Origin: Longispora fulva
GTDB lineage: Bacteria > Actinomycetota > Actinomycetes > Mycobacteriales > Micromonosporaceae
DNA: 64,000 nt
Assembly: GCF_015751905.1 (NCBI RefSeq)
Contig: NZ_JADOUF010000001.1
Coordinates: forward strand, 2,852,001 to 2,916,000
Direction: 5' to 3'
Under the pieces are notes generated by a model. The model searched no databases. It saw only the letters and a list, made by a program, of their open reading frames with translations, and was not told the origin of the DNA. The translations under genes were made by a program, and so were the position numbers. Of the stretch, positions 1 through 9,312 are shown piece by piece (the stretch's first letter is position 1; the number at the start of each line of letters is the position of its first letter).

Positions 1-735
1 AAGGAGCAGGCCGGCGCGGTTGCGGTCGACGAGTACGGCCCAATCGGCCGAGCCGGGTGGCAGTCCGACGCCGAGGAAGTTAGCGGCGCCGACGAGGTAC
101 ACGGCGGTGGTCAGCCGGGTGCCGGCGTCGGCGGCGAGGGGGCGGGCGATCTCGCGGGCGACGAAGACGGTGTACACCCGCCAGCGGGGCTCGCCCTGCA
201 GCACCATCGCCTCGGCGGCCGGCCGGCGGATCGCGTCGAGGGCCGCGGCCCGCACGAGGCGGGCGATGGCCGGGGTGTTGACGACGGCGACGACGGCGAC
301 GACCATGCCGACGCCGCGGTCGGTGAGCGAGGCGACGAGCAACAGCACGAGCAGCGCGGGCACCGCCAGCAGCACGTCCAGGGGCCGCATCGCCAGCTCG
401 TCGAGCCAGCGACGCCGGGTGCCGGCGGCGGCGAGTCCGAGAAGTGCCCCGGCGGCGTAGGCGACGAGGGTGGCGGCCGCGGCGAGCAGCAGGACGGAGG
501 TGCCGCCGCGCAGAACCAGGCCGAGGACGTCGCGGCCGAGGAAATCGGTCCCCAGCAGGTGACCGGGGCCCGACCAGTAGGCGATGTCGCGCCTGGTGGT
601 GGTCAACGGCGCGAACGCGGGGCCGGCGACGGCGACGGCGACCGGCACCGCGACGAGCGCCCCCGCGACCACGGTCCGGCCCCTCATCGTGCGCCTCCCG
701 CCGCGGCCGGGCGGGCGGCGGGCGGCCATGGGCAT
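1..735 (-). CDS. ABC transporter permease, DppC/NikC type (3' end beyond window)
   Basis: Second inner-membrane permease of a peptide/nickel/opine-type ABC importer. The frame is open from an ATG at 735 to the window edge (245 codons, no stop), so the C-terminus is missing. It reads as a short basic N-terminus, one membrane helix (about residues 24-42), a periplasmic stretch with the family motif GTDFLGRD, then several hydrophobic helices ending in the conserved NFLGVGLPPGSADWA block of DppC proteins. The start lies 11 nt after the stop of the DppB gene, so the two are co-transcribed; ATP-binding subunits probably follow outside the window. An ATG at 729 is an equally possible start. The family is certain; the substrate is inferred from the biosynthetic genes upstream in the operon. 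Confidence 0.9.
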   Translation of the reverse strand, partial: MPMAARRPPGRGGRRTMRGRTVVAGALVAVPVAVAVAGPAFAPLTTTRRDIAYWSGPGHLLGTDFLGRDVLGLVLRGGTSVLLLAAAATLVAYAAGALLGLAAAGTRRRWLDELAMRPLDVLLAVPALLVLLLVASLTDRGVGMVVAVVAVVNTPAIARLVRAAALDAIRRPAAEAMVLQGEPRWRVYTVFVAREIARPLAADAGTRLTTAVYLVGAANFLGVGLPPGSADWAVLVDRNRAGLLL

Positions 736-745
736 CGGCTCGGTG

Positions 746-1684
746 TCACCTGGTCACCTGCGCCCGGGGCGTCAGGCGGTAGGCGGTCAGGTCGGCTGCC
801 AGGTTCACGCAGATCACCACGGCCCCGACCAGTACGGTCGCGGCCTGCACGACCGGGATGTCGCGCCCGGACACCGCTTCGACGATCGCGGCGGCCAGCC
901 CGGGCACGGCGAACACGGCCTCCACGACCACGATGCCGCCGAACAGCCAGTCGACGGTGCGGGCGAGTTGCTGCACGGCGGGGACGAGGGCGTTGGGCAG
1001 CGCGTGTCGCAACACCACCCGCCACGGGGACAGCCCGTGCCGTCGGACGTGTGCGACGTACTCCGACGCCAGGGCGTCGACCATCCCGGCCCGGATCAGC
1101 CGGACCAGGGAGGCCGCCGACCGGGCGAACAGGACCGTCACCGGCAGAACCAGCAGAACGGGCGTCTGTGCCAGGGAACCGCCGACGGCGGTGGCGGGCA
1201 GCACCCCGAGCCACAGGGCGAACACGGCGACGAGGAGCACGGCGAGGGCGTATTCGGGGACGGCGTGCAGGGCAACGGTCGCGGCGCTGATCGCCCGGTC
1301 GACCCTGCCTCCCTCGCGCAGCGCGGCGAGCACGCCGAGCAGCAGCGACAGCGGGAGCAGCACCGCGAGGGTGACCCCTGCCAGCAGAGCCGTGGGCCCG
1401 ACAGCCGCGCCGAGCACGTCGCCGACCGGGCGGCCGGTGACCAGGGACGTACCCAGGTCACCGGTCACCAGATCCGTCAGCCAGTCGACGTAACGGTCCC
1501 ACGCCGGCCGGTCCAGGCCCAGGGAGTGCCGGATCACGGCGATCCTGGCCGGGTCGGGCAGATCGCCCGCAGCGACCACGGCCGCGTCGCCGGGTAGGGC
1601 CGCGGTGAGGACGAAGACGCCGGTGGCGACGACGAACAGCTGGGCGAGGCCGACGCCCAGCCGGCCGATGGTGTAGCGCAGCAC
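746..1684 (-). CDS. ABC transporter permease, DppB/NikB type
   Basis: First membrane permease (312 aa, the usual family length) of the peptide/nickel-type importer. A GTG at 1684 is chosen because the binding-protein gene stops only 5 nt upstream and the protein then begins, like DppB proteins, with MLRYTIGRLG and a first helix. About six membrane helices follow. The cytoplasmic EAA-like loop is visible as the YVAHVRRHGLSPWRVVLRHALPNA region, which contacts the ATPase. It partners the DppC-like permease that follows and the lipoprotein encoded just before it. Family assignment is secure. Import of a metal-ligand complex rather than peptides is an inference from the operon. Confidence 0.92.
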   Translation of the reverse strand: MLRYTIGRLGVGLAQLFVVATGVFVLTAALPGDAAVVAAGDLPDPARIAVIRHSLGLDRPAWDRYVDWLTDLVTGDLGTSLVTGRPVGDVLGAAVGPTALLAGVTLAVLLPLSLLLGVLAALREGGRVDRAISAATVALHAVPEYALAVLLVAVFALWLGVLPATAVGGSLAQTPVLLVLPVTVLFARSAASLVRLIRAGMVDALASEYVAHVRRHGLSPWRVVLRHALPNALVPAVQQLARTVDWLFGGIVVVEAVFAVPGLAAAIVEAVSGRDIPVVQAATVLVGAVVICVNLAADLTAYRLTPRAQVTR

Positions 1685-1689
1685 GTCGG

Positions 1690-3228
1690 TCAGGCCAGCC
1701 AGACCTTGTCGAAGCGGGCCCAGTCCAGGGTGTTCGGCGGGGCGTCGGCGACGCCGTTGAGCCCCGCGGACGTGCCGACGATCCAGTCCGCGAAACCCCA
1801 GACGAGCAGGCCGCACCTCTCGTGCAACTGGACCTGCATGTCCTTGTAGGCGGCGGTCCGCGCGGCGGGGTCGACTGTCGACTGCATCGTGCGGTACAGG
1901 GCGTCGAACTCTGGCGAACCCCACTTGGTCACGTTCTGCGGGGAGGTGGTGAGCAGTCGGGACGCCAGGTGGGTGTCGATCGGCATGGAACCCGACCGGT
2001 AGGAGGAGATCGCACCGCCGCTGAGGGTGTCCTTGAAGAAGGTGTCCTTGTTGCCCACGGCCACATCCAGGGTCACCCCGGCGGCCTTGGCCTGCTCGGC
2101 GAACAGGGTCGCGGCCTCCACGAGCCCGGCCCCGGCCGGCGCCGTCTGCAACGGCACCTTGAGCCCGTCGGCCCCTGCCTGCTTGAGGAGAGCTTTCGCC
2201 TTGTCGAGATCACGGGTGCGCTGGGGCAGGTCGGCGTAGTACTGGTAGCCCTTGCCGAACAGGTCGTTGCCTATCGAGCCCATGCCGCCCAGCACGGTGC
2301 GGACCAGCTCCTCGCGGTCAACCATGAGGCGGAACGCCGCGCGCACCTCCGGCTTGTCGAACGGTGCCCGGTCGAGTTTCATGGCGAACGCGTGCATGGC
2401 CGAGCCCGGCGCGCGGTGCACGGCGATGCGCTTGTCGGTGGCGTAGGTGCGGGCGCTGGCGGCGCTGAGGTCGTGCGCGTACTCCACCTGGCCGCCGACG
2501 AGCGCGTTGATCCGCGCGGTCTCCTCGTTGGCGGGCACGAACTCGACCCGGTCGAGGTGGGCGGGTGAGTCCCAGTACCCGTCGAAGCGGTCGACGACCA
2601 GCGTGCCGCCCGCCGCGAACGAGGCGAACCGGAAGGGTCCGGAACCTACGGGTCTGGTGAAGTCGGTCAGGTCCTTCGGCACGATCCACGACCCAAACGC
2701 GGTCGTCGCGAGGGGGAACTCCGACTGGGGCCGCTTGAGGACGAACTCGATGACCTGCGCGCTGACCGCGCTGCTGGCTTTGAGGTCGATCGCGTCGAGC
2801 TGCACGGCGGCACGCCTCGTGGCGGGCGCCGCCAGGATCCGGGCGTAGCTGGCCAGCACGTCGTCGGCGGTGACGGGCCTCCCGTCGTGGAAAGTGGCCT
2901 TGCGCAGCGTGACCCGCCACTTCGTGGCATCGGCGTTCGGCTCGAACTTCTCCGCCAGGCGCGGCACCGGCGACATGTCCGGTCCCAGGTCGGCGAGCTT
3001 GTCGAACAGGGCCTTGCTGCGCGCGCCGTCCACGAACAGGCTCGCAGCGTGCGGATCGAGGGTCTCCTTGGCCCCGGCGGTCTGAAACGCGGCGCGCACC
3101 CGGCCGCCCTTCTTCGGCGACGGGGCCCCCTTGGGGGTCCCGGCGGGGGTGGAGCAGCCGCCGAGGAGGACGCCGCCGGTCAGGGCGGCGCCACCGAGCA
3201 GGAGGCCGCGGCGAGTGGGAACGAACAT
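1690..3228 (-). CDS. ABC transporter substrate-binding lipoprotein, peptide/nickel (SBP family 5)
   Basis: Extracytoplasmic solute-binding lipoprotein of the DppA/OppA/NikA family (512 aa). The N-terminus has a twin-arginine-like PTRRGLLLGG stretch and a lipobox LLGGC with the lipidated Cys at about residue 25, followed by a Pro/Gly/Lys linker. The body has family landmarks such as TFHDGRPVTADDV and FALKRPQSEFP-like segments. The ATG at 3228 overlaps the methyltransferase stop (TGATG), implying translational coupling, so I reject a longer reading that starts inside that gene. Staphylopine-type and nickel-ligand importers use this same protein family, which suits uptake of a metal chelate made by the upstream enzymes; the ligand itself cannot be read from sequence. 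Confidence 0.9.
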   Translation of the reverse strand: MFVPTRRGLLLGGAALTGGVLLGGCSTPAGTPKGAPSPKKGGRVRAAFQTAGAKETLDPHAASLFVDGARSKALFDKLADLGPDMSPVPRLAEKFEPNADATKWRVTLRKATFHDGRPVTADDVLASYARILAAPATRRAAVQLDAIDLKASSAVSAQVIEFVLKRPQSEFPLATTAFGSWIVPKDLTDFTRPVGSGPFRFASFAAGGTLVVDRFDGYWDSPAHLDRVEFVPANEETARINALVGGQVEYAHDLSAASARTYATDKRIAVHRAPGSAMHAFAMKLDRAPFDKPEVRAAFRLMVDREELVRTVLGGMGSIGNDLFGKGYQYYADLPQRTRDLDKAKALLKQAGADGLKVPLQTAPAGAGLVEAATLFAEQAKAAGVTLDVAVGNKDTFFKDTLSGGAISSYRSGSMPIDTHLASRLLTTSPQNVTKWGSPEFDALYRTMQSTVDPAARTAAYKDMQVQLHERCGLLVWGFADWIVGTSAGLNGVADAPPNTLDWARFDKVWLA

Positions 3229-3986
3229 CAGGAGACCTTTCCGTGGGAACGTGCGATGACGTGCAGCCGGTCCCCCGCGAGGGTGGTGCCGGGCGGCGTT
3301 GCGGGGTGCCATGCGATGTCGGTGCGCGGGCCGGGGGTGTCGAAGCAGGCCAGTACCTCAAAGCCTGCGACGGTGAGGAAGTGGCGCAGTTCCTGGGGGA
3401 ACAGCAGCCGCCAGGCGGACCGGTCGACGCGGCCCTCGGGCTGCCAGATCCGTTCGCGGCGCAGGAGTTGCGCGGCGTGGTCGATCCACAGCCGGGTCGT
3501 GGCGGTGTGCCCGCCGACGGTGCGCTGCCGCGGCGCGCCGAGCAGTTCGTCGTTGCCGAGGAAGAACGCGCCGTTGCGCATCTCGGCGACGAACAGCCCA
3601 CCGGGGGCCAGGTGCGCGCGGCAGGCGGCGAGGGCGCCGGCGAGGTCGTCGTTGGTGTGGCAGTACAGCAGGGCACTGTCCAGGCAGGTGATCGCGTCGA
3701 ACGTCTCGCCCAGGTCGAAGGACTCGATCCGGCCTGGCACGAAGGTTCCCTGGTAGGTGGCCCGCGCGTAGTCCAGCATGGCCTGCGACGCGTCGAGCCC
3801 GACGACCGTGTAGCCGAGGGTGGCCAGGTGCCCGGCGTCGCGGCCGGTGCCACAGCCGAGGTCCAGCAACCTTCGGCCAGGTGCGCCGTAGTGCCGGATG
3901 ACTCCGTCGACGAACATCGCCGCCGTGTGCTCCGGGTCCGGGAAGGCTGCCTCGTAGAGGGCGGGATTGTCGGTCAACAGATTCAT
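3228..3986 (-). CDS. Class I SAM-dependent methyltransferase
   Basis: Cytosolic methyltransferase of 252 aa with a Rossmann fold. Motif I is LLDLGCGTGRD (about residues 40-50), the acidic end of strand 2 is VVGLDAS, and the D-containing motif IV region is FDAITCLDSALLY. The C-terminal half holds a Trp/Arg-rich insert that probably forms the substrate pocket. It overlaps both neighbours (ATGA with the MFS gene, TGATG with the binding protein), so it is made in step with the transporter genes. It probably N- or O-methylates the operon product or an intermediate; the acceptor is unknown. The fold is sure, the role inferred. Confidence 0.88.
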   Translation of the reverse strand: MNLLTDNPALYEAAFPDPEHTAAMFVDGVIRHYGAPGRRLLDLGCGTGRDAGHLATLGYTVVGLDASQAMLDYARATYQGTFVPGRIESFDLGETFDAITCLDSALLYCHTNDDLAGALAACRAHLAPGGLFVAEMRNGAFFLGNDELLGAPRQRTVGGHTATTRLWIDHAAQLLRRERIWQPEGRVDRSAWRLLFPQELRHFLTVAGFEVLACFDTPGPRTDIAWHPATPPGTTLAGDRLHVIARSHGKVS

Positions 3987-5167
3987 CGGCTACTCCCTGA
4001 GACGGTCGCCGTGACCAGCGCGCCGGCCCGGTCGAGCCCGGCGACGGCGACCGCGCAGCCGACCCCGAGCAGGGCGAGGGGCCCCCAGGCCCAGCCGGTC
4101 TGCCACAAGGCGCCCGCCCCGGCCGAGGCCCCGGCGGCGATGAGGCCGGACACGAGGTAGAACACGCCGAACTGGGTGCCGGGCAGGTCCCGGTCCCCGA
4201 GGCCAGCGACGAGGTCCATGACGAACGGGTTGGCGACGGCGTACCCGAGGGACAGCAGCAGCACGGAGACCGTCACCGCGCCGACCCCGACCGGACCGCG
4301 CTGGGCCGCGAGCGGCGGCAGGAAAGCCGCCCCCATCAGCGCCAGTCCCACGGCCACGGCATGGCCCGGGCTCCAGTGCTCCCGGCACCACGCGGTGATC
4401 GGCACCTGTAGCGCCAGGCTGAGCACGGTCGCCAGCAGGAACACCCCTCCGACGGCCCGGGGCGTACCGGTGGCGCGCTCGGCTGCGAGCGGAATGACGA
4501 GATACAGCTGCGTGTACAGGGCGAACACCCCGCTGGCCGCGACCGTGAATCCGAGGAACTCCCGGTGGCCGAGCACTCCCCGCCAGTCCCGCCACACCGA
4601 CTCCGGCCGGCGCGCGACGGACCGGGCGGGCAACGCGAACACCTGCGCGACGGTGAGCGCCGCGAAGATGCCAGCCGCGCCGCCGGCCACGACGGGGAAC
4701 CCGACCCCGATCAGGGCCGCGCCGAGCAGCGGTCCGGCAAGGGCCCCGGCGTTGGCGAACACGGCGAAGCGGGCGAACGCCTCCGCGCGCCCGTCGCCGG
4801 CCTCCACCGCCACGTACGCCCGGACCGCCGGGTTGAACAGCGCACCCGACAGGCCACTGAGGACGGCTGCCGCCAGGAGGCCCGGCAGGTTGTCGAGGAC
4901 CGCGAACAGGCCGAATCCGACGGTGCGCAGCGCGCAGCCCACGATGATGACGGGGCGCGGTCCCCACCGGTCGGCGAGGGTCCCGCCGAGCAGGAACAGG
5001 CCCTGCTGGCTCAGGGTCCGCACACCGAGGACCAGGCCGACGGCCGTGGCGGCCAGCCCGAGCCCGTCGAGGTACCCGGCGAGGAAGGGAACGAGCAGGT
5101 AGAAGCCGACGTTGACCCCGAACTGGTTGACCAGCAGCACCCGCAACGGCCAGGACATGGCCCTCAT
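3983..5167 (-). CDS. MFS transporter (probable exporter of the operon product)
   Basis: Major facilitator of 394 aa with about 12 hydrophobic helices. The loop 2-3 signature is GGTLADRWGPRPV. The start ATG at 5167 overlaps the epimerase stop (ATGA) and gives the normal short cytoplasmic N-terminus; a longer reading would run back into the epimerase gene. The stop overlaps the methyltransferase start in the same way. In staphylopine and other opine-metallophore operons an MFS protein exports the ligand while a Dpp/Nik-type ABC system imports the metal complex, and the same pairing is present here. Export function is inferred. Confidence 0.9.
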   Translation of the reverse strand: MRAMSWPLRVLLVNQFGVNVGFYLLVPFLAGYLDGLGLAATAVGLVLGVRTLSQQGLFLLGGTLADRWGPRPVIIVGCALRTVGFGLFAVLDNLPGLLAAAVLSGLSGALFNPAVRAYVAVEAGDGRAEAFARFAVFANAGALAGPLLGAALIGVGFPVVAGGAAGIFAALTVAQVFALPARSVARRPESVWRDWRGVLGHREFLGFTVAASGVFALYTQLYLVIPLAAERATGTPRAVGGVFLLATVLSLALQVPITAWCREHWSPGHAVAVGLALMGAAFLPPLAAQRGPVGVGAVTVSVLLLSLGYAVANPFVMDLVAGLGDRDLPGTQFGVFYLVSGLIAAGASAGAGALWQTGWAWGPLALLGVGCAVAVAGLDRAGALVTATVSGSSR

Positions 5168-6189
5168 CGCCGCCGCACCCCCAGCCCGGGGCTGGTGGGC
5201 TGGGTCAGGGTGCCGTCGGTGCCGCCGATACCCGTCCACGGGTCCTCGGCGAGTAGCAGGTGCCCGTCGAGATCGAGCCATCGGGCGAGCCCGGCCAGGT
5301 GCACGGCCGGGGCGACGGACAGGGTGCTCGATGCCAGGCAGCCGAGCATCACCTGCATGCCGAGCGCCTTGGCCGTCCGGGCCATCTCGACCGCGCCGCC
5401 GAGGCCGCCGCACTCGACGAGTTTGACGTTGACGCCGTGCACGAGGCCTGCGAGGCGACCCACGTCGTCCGCGGTGCGGGCGTCCTCGTCGGCGATGACC
5501 GGGATCGGGGACCGGGCCGCGACCCGGGTCAGGAGGGCCAGGTGGCCGTGCCGGACGGGCTGTTCGACGGCCGCGATCCCGTAGCCGGCCAGCGCGTCGA
5601 GGCGGCGACTGGCGGTGTCGGCGTCCCAGCCGCCGTTGGGGTCCAGCAACAAGGTCACGTCGGGGGCGGCGGAACGCACGGCGGCGACCACCGCCACATC
5701 GTCGTCGCGGCCGAGCTTGAGCTTCAGCACGCCGAAACCCCGCCCCACCAGCCGGGCCGCCTCGATCGCGGCGTCGCGCGGGCCGCGCAGTCCGATGGTG
5801 TACGCCGTGCGGGGACCGGCCACCGGCGGTGTCCCGAGCACCCGGTGGGCAGCGAGCCCGTTGGCCCGGCCGATCAGGTCGTGGGCCGCGGCGTCCACGG
5901 CGGCGATGACCGCAAGCGTGTCAGGATGGGTGAGTCGCAGTCCCGGCAGCGTGGCCCGCAGCTCCGCCTCCGATCGGCACGCCGCCACGACCGGGGACAG
6001 TCTGGCGAGGACGGTTGCGATGGCGGCCACGTCCAGCTGGTAGTACCGGCTCGTGACGACCTCGCCGTGCCCGATCACACCGTCGTGCTCGACCGCGACC
6101 TCCACGGCCTCGCGTTCGCCGGTGACACCCCGCGACGTGTGGAACGGTTCGCGCAGGCGCAGCGTCGTCACCGACCACGTGAGCCTCAT
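5164..6189 (-). CDS. Enolase-superfamily epimerase (dipeptide epimerase/OSBS-like)
   Basis: A 341-aa member of the mandelate-racemase/muconate-lactonizing subgroup. Visible catalytic elements: the KxK motif as LKLKLG, metal ligands in [13 protein letters not shown] and IADED, and the second catalytic lysine in NVKLVECGG. This set matches L-Ala-D/L-Glu-type dipeptide epimerases and o-succinylbenzoate synthases. No menaquinone genes are nearby, whereas an ATP-grasp ligase is, so epimerisation of a dipeptide-like or amino-acid-derived intermediate is more likely. It is coupled by 4-nt overlaps to the PLP enzyme upstream and the MFS gene downstream. The superfamily is secure; the substrate is unknown. 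Confidence 0.87.
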   Translation of the reverse strand: MRLTWSVTTLRLREPFHTSRGVTGEREAVEVAVEHDGVIGHGEVVTSRYYQLDVAAIATVLARLSPVVAACRSEAELRATLPGLRLTHPDTLAVIAAVDAAAHDLIGRANGLAAHRVLGTPPVAGPRTAYTIGLRGPRDAAIEAARLVGRGFGVLKLKLGRDDDVAVVAAVRSAAPDVTLLLDPNGGWDADTASRRLDALAGYGIAAVEQPVRHGHLALLTRVAARSPIPVIADEDARTADDVGRLAGLVHGVNVKLVECGGLGGAVEMARTAKALGMQVMLGCLASSTLSVAPAVHLAGLARWLDLDGHLLLAEDPWTGIGGTDGTLTQPTSPGLGVRRR

Positions 6190-7241
6190 GCCGGGACCGC
6201 CCTGATCAGCGGGTCGCGGACGACCTGACATCGGGTCCAGCGATCCACCTCGGCCCCGTCCGGGCTGTCGACGTCGGCGGGCGCGGTGGCCGGCAGGCTG
6301 TCGAGGAGACCGTGCCGCGTGCAGTAGTCGTCGTCGAAGATGGTCTGCCAGTACCGGAGCGGGCCGTCGGGGAACACGGCCACCACCTGCTGGCCGGGGC
6401 CGGTGGCCGCGACCCAGGCGGCGACCCGGGCGACCGCGCCGGTGCTCCAGCCACCCGAGACGAACGCGTGCCGGGCCAGCCGCCGGCAGGTGTCCACGGC
6501 CTCGGCGGGCGCGATCCAGTGCACCTCGTCGAACGCGTCGTAGGCGACGTTGCGCGGGTAGATGCTGCTGCCCAGGCCACGCATCAGCCGCGGCCGGGCC
6601 GGCTGGCCGAAGATGGTCGAACCGACGGTGTCCACCCCGACCAGGCGCAACGCCGGGAACCGGTGCCGCAGCGCGCGGGCGATCCCGGCGCTGTGCCCGC
6701 CGGTGCCGACACTGCACACCAGGACGTCCACCGGCGACAGCTGAGCGGCCAGCTCGTCGGCCAGCGTCGCGTAGCCGGCCGGGTTGTCCGGGTTGCGGTA
6801 CTGGTCGGGCCAGTACGCGCCCGGCAGTTCCCGGCACAGCTCGAGCAGCCGCTGCCTGCGGGCCTCCTGCCAGCCGCCGGTCGGGTGCGGCTCGGTGACG
6901 ATCTCCAACCGCGCGCCGTGCGCCTGGAGCATGGCGCGCATCACCGGTTCCAACTCATGGTCGACCACCAGCACGACCGGATGCCCGAGGGCCGCCCCGG
7001 CCAGGGACAATCCGACACCGAGGGTGCCGCTGGTGGACTCCACGACCGGCGCGCCGGGCAACAGGTCGCCGCGCCGCCGGGCCTCGCGGAGCATGCTCAG
7101 GGCGGGCCGGGCCTTCATGCCGCCCGCGCCGAGGTACTCCAACTTGGCCCAGAAACCCGGGTGCGGTCGGGGCAACGGCGTCGTCACCCGCAGCACGGGG
7201 GTGTTGCCGACCAGATCGGCGAGACAGTCGGCGCGGTTCAC
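6186..7241 (-). CDS. Cysteine-synthase-like PLP-dependent enzyme (fold type II)
   Basis: Fold-type II PLP enzyme (351 aa) related to CysK/SbnA beta-replacement enzymes. The probable Schiff-base lysine is in [10 protein letters not shown]. The substrate loop is STSGTLGVG, where O-acetylserine sulfhydrylases usually have a T/S-SGNTG loop, so the canonical Asn is replaced. The phosphate-binding glycine stretch is [11 protein letters not shown]. In siderophore and zincophore pathways such enzymes make 2,3-diaminopropionate-type C-N bonds rather than cysteine. The GTG at 7241 overlaps the preceding stop (GTGA). No sulfur-assimilation genes are adjacent, which supports a specialised role. The nucleophile is unknown. 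Confidence 0.87.
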   Translation of the reverse strand: MNRADCLADLVGNTPVLRVTTPLPRPHPGFWAKLEYLGAGGMKARPALSMLREARRRGDLLPGAPVVESTSGTLGVGLSLAGAALGHPVVLVVDHELEPVMRAMLQAHGARLEIVTEPHPTGGWQEARRQRLLELCRELPGAYWPDQYRNPDNPAGYATLADELAAQLSPVDVLVCSVGTGGHSAGIARALRHRFPALRLVGVDTVGSTIFGQPARPRLMRGLGSSIYPRNVAYDAFDEVHWIAPAEAVDTCRRLARHAFVSGGWSTGAVARVAAWVAATGPGQQVVAVFPDGPLRYWQTIFDDDYCTRHGLLDSLPATAPADVDSPDGAEVDRWTRCQVVRDPLIRAVPA

Positions 7242-8029
7242 GGGCGTCCTTTCGCGGTGTAGTGGTGCAGGGTGCTCGGCCCGCCGTCGAGCCAGAAGAA
7301 CGGGTACGGCTCCGCCGACAGCGCGGTCACGCCCGAGCCGAGGAACTCCCGGGCGACGGCGCTGCCGGTCTGTGCGAACACGACGAACGGGATGCCGGCG
7401 TCGCGGGCGTGGGCGAGCAGCGGCTCGAAGGTGCCGTTGCCGAGCGTCATGCCGGACACCAGCAGCGCGCCGGCCCCGTCGAGCGCGGCCCGGGTGTGCA
7501 CGGGCTCGCCCCATTCGGTGAACCCGCCCTTGAAGTCGCAGGCCAGGTAGCCCATGCCCCGAGCGCGCAGCGCGTGCAGCAGGGAATTGACGACGCCGAC
7601 CACCGCGACCGGCCCGGAGACGTCGCCCGGCAGCAGGTCCACGACCGCGCGGGCCCGGGCCGTGGATTTCGCCAGGGAGTCACCGGCGGCAAGCACCCGG
7701 GCGACCGCATGCTGGTCGGAACCAAAGGGCCTGCGATCCATCAGGTACGCGTCCAGCGCCGCCACCCGCACCGCCCGCACGGGATGAGTCAGCAGATCCC
7801 GCACCGGCCGGCCGAGATGGGAAAACACGTCCTCCTCGGGCAACTCCCCCGGCTCGACGGAACACGCGCCGACCGCCGCGCCGACCCGGACGCACACCAC
7901 CTCGTTGCGGTACCCGGTGTGCCGGCCCTGGTGGTGCGCGCCCTGCCGGGTGCTGAACGCGACCGTCACCGGGGTGTCGAGTCCGTCCCCTTGCAGGGTG
8001 TGGGCGATCAGCTCGTCGACGCTACGCAT
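7238..8029 (-). CDS. DUF364/DUF4213-like Rossmann protein (putative heavy-metal chelation family)
   Basis: A 263-aa protein that I read as a DUF4213-DUF364 protein. The N-terminal part contains the [16 protein letters not shown] strand region. The C-terminal half is a Rossmann-like domain with [25 protein letters not shown] and a VVFAQTGSA strand. The family is annotated as putative heavy-metal chelation proteins, but no enzyme activity is established to my knowledge. Its start overlaps the end of the ATP-grasp gene by 8 nt, and its stop overlaps the PLP-enzyme start, so it is a core part of the operon. A substrate-handling or metal-handling role is plausible only by context. Confidence 0.75.
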   Translation of the reverse strand: MRSVDELIAHTLQGDGLDTPVTVAFSTRQGAHHQGRHTGYRNEVVCVRVGAAVGACSVEPGELPEEDVFSHLGRPVRDLLTHPVRAVRVAALDAYLMDRRPFGSDQHAVARVLAAGDSLAKSTARARAVVDLLPGDVSGPVAVVGVVNSLLHALRARGMGYLACDFKGGFTEWGEPVHTRAALDGAGALLVSGMTLGNGTFEPLLAHARDAGIPFVVFAQTGSAVAREFLGSGVTALSAEPYPFFWLDGGPSTLHHYTAKGRP

Positions 8030-9272
8030 AGTCGATCCCGATGCCCGCGACGAGTTCGGCGGCGAGAGCGGCGGCCTCCCGCGGGGTGCCGGCGACGGTC
8101 ATCACCCGGCCGGCGTAGCCGTTGTTGTCCCCGGTGGCGACCAGATCGCCGCCGGCGGTCGCGTCGATCTGCCACTCGACGACGTCGGCGTCGGCCGGCC
8201 GGTCCGCGCCCCGCACGGCCAGGACCCGGCCGGTCCGCTCGGGCACCACGAACCGGATCGCGGCCCCGCCGATCCCGGTGTCGCGGACGGCCAGGTCGGG
8301 GGCCACGCCGCGAACCACATCCAGGTACGCGCCCGGCAGGTCGATCCCGGTCACCCGCCGGACCAGTTCGGTGATGGAATTGCCGGCCGGCCGCAGGTTG
8401 ACCTCCACCACGTACGGGCCGCGCGGGGTCAGCTTGATCTCGGTGTGCGCCACGGCCAGGTCCACGCCGAGCGCGACCAGCGCGTGAAGCGCCGTTCGGA
8501 TCGCGGCGTCGCGGTGCTCGGCGGGCACCGGGGCGGGGAAGGCGTGGCCGGCCTCGACGAACGAGTCCTCCCCTGTGATCGTCTTGTCGGTGACCCCGAC
8601 GACGGTGGTCTCCCCGTCCACGGTCACGGTCTCGACGCTCACCTCAGGCCCGTCCAGGTACTCCTCGAGCAGCACCGTGGCGTCTCTGGCCTGGCCGCGG
8701 GCGTTGACCGGGAAGCCCGCGAGGGCGTCGAACGCCGCGCGGAGCTGGGCCTCGTCATCGGCGCGTCGGACGTACATGCCCGCGCACAGGTCAACGGGTT
8801 TGACGACGACCGGGTAGCCGATGTCCTCGGCCCCTCGGACGGCTTCCTGCCAGCGCAGCGCCGTGGCGAAGTTGGGCGTGGGCATGCCGGCGTCGGCCAT
8901 CGCGCCTCGGGCGAGGTGCTTGCGGTGCGTGCGGTGCACCGCCGCAGGGTCGCAGCCGGGCAGCCCGAGGTGCCGGGCGAGGGTGGCGGCGGTCTCCAGG
9001 TAGTAGTCACACGAGCTCAGTACCCCGTCGAAGGGGGTGTGGCGGTGTGCCGTCTCGACGGCCGCGAGCACGGTCGCCGGGTCGTTGGTCTCGGCGGTGA
9101 GCACGGCCTTCGCCCCGAGGAGAGGGTGCTGGCCGGGGCCGTGCCAGGAGCGCAGGTAGTGGTCGAGGTCGCGGGTGAGGAACGTGAACTCGTGGCCGGC
9201 TTCGGCGATCGAGCGGGGCAGGAGCCGGCTCATCGCGCCGACCCAGCTCTCCACGACCAACAGGTGGGCCAT
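8022..9272 (-). CDS. ATP-grasp ligase, first gene of the metallophore-like operon
   Basis: ATP-grasp carboxylate-amine ligase of 416 aa. A Rossmann-like N-terminal domain (MAHLLVVESW...) is followed by the ATP-grasp domain: the ATP-binding lysine strand in YPVVVKPVD, the EEYLDGPEVSVE strand, and the metal site in HTEIKLTPRGPYVVEVNLRPAGN. A C-terminal domain closes the protein. Such enzymes activate a carboxylate as acyl phosphate and join it to an amine. The ATG at 9272 has a GGAG ribosome site 7 nt upstream. It is the promoter-proximal gene, about 50 nt from a Fur-type palindrome, so the whole operon is probably shut off by metal. The substrates are unknown. Confidence 0.9.
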   Translation of the reverse strand: MAHLLVVESWVGAMSRLLPRSIAEAGHEFTFLTRDLDHYLRSWHGPGQHPLLGAKAVLTAETNDPATVLAAVETAHRHTPFDGVLSSCDYYLETAATLARHLGLPGCDPAAVHRTHRKHLARGAMADAGMPTPNFATALRWQEAVRGAEDIGYPVVVKPVDLCAGMYVRRADDEAQLRAAFDALAGFPVNARGQARDATVLLEEYLDGPEVSVETVTVDGETTVVGVTDKTITGEDSFVEAGHAFPAPVPAEHRDAAIRTALHALVALGVDLAVAHTEIKLTPRGPYVVEVNLRPAGNSITELVRRVTGIDLPGAYLDVVRGVAPDLAVRDTGIGGAAIRFVVPERTGRVLAVRGADRPADADVVEWQIDATAGGDLVATGDNNGYAGRVMTVAGTPREAAALAAELVAGIGIDYA

Positions 9273-9312
9273 TTCTCGCTCCGTCTCGGCAGGTGACTCG
9301 GGGTTGCGTCAG

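Noticed and set aside
559-1597. Long plus-strand ORFs opposite the DppB/DppC genes
   Set aside because: Arg/Pro/Gly-rich translations without ribosome sites; the minus strand encodes clear permeases.
2318-3853. Alternative 511-aa minus-strand ORF across the binding protein and methyltransferase genes
   Set aside because: Out of frame with both recognised proteins; low-complexity Arg/Pro/Thr composition.
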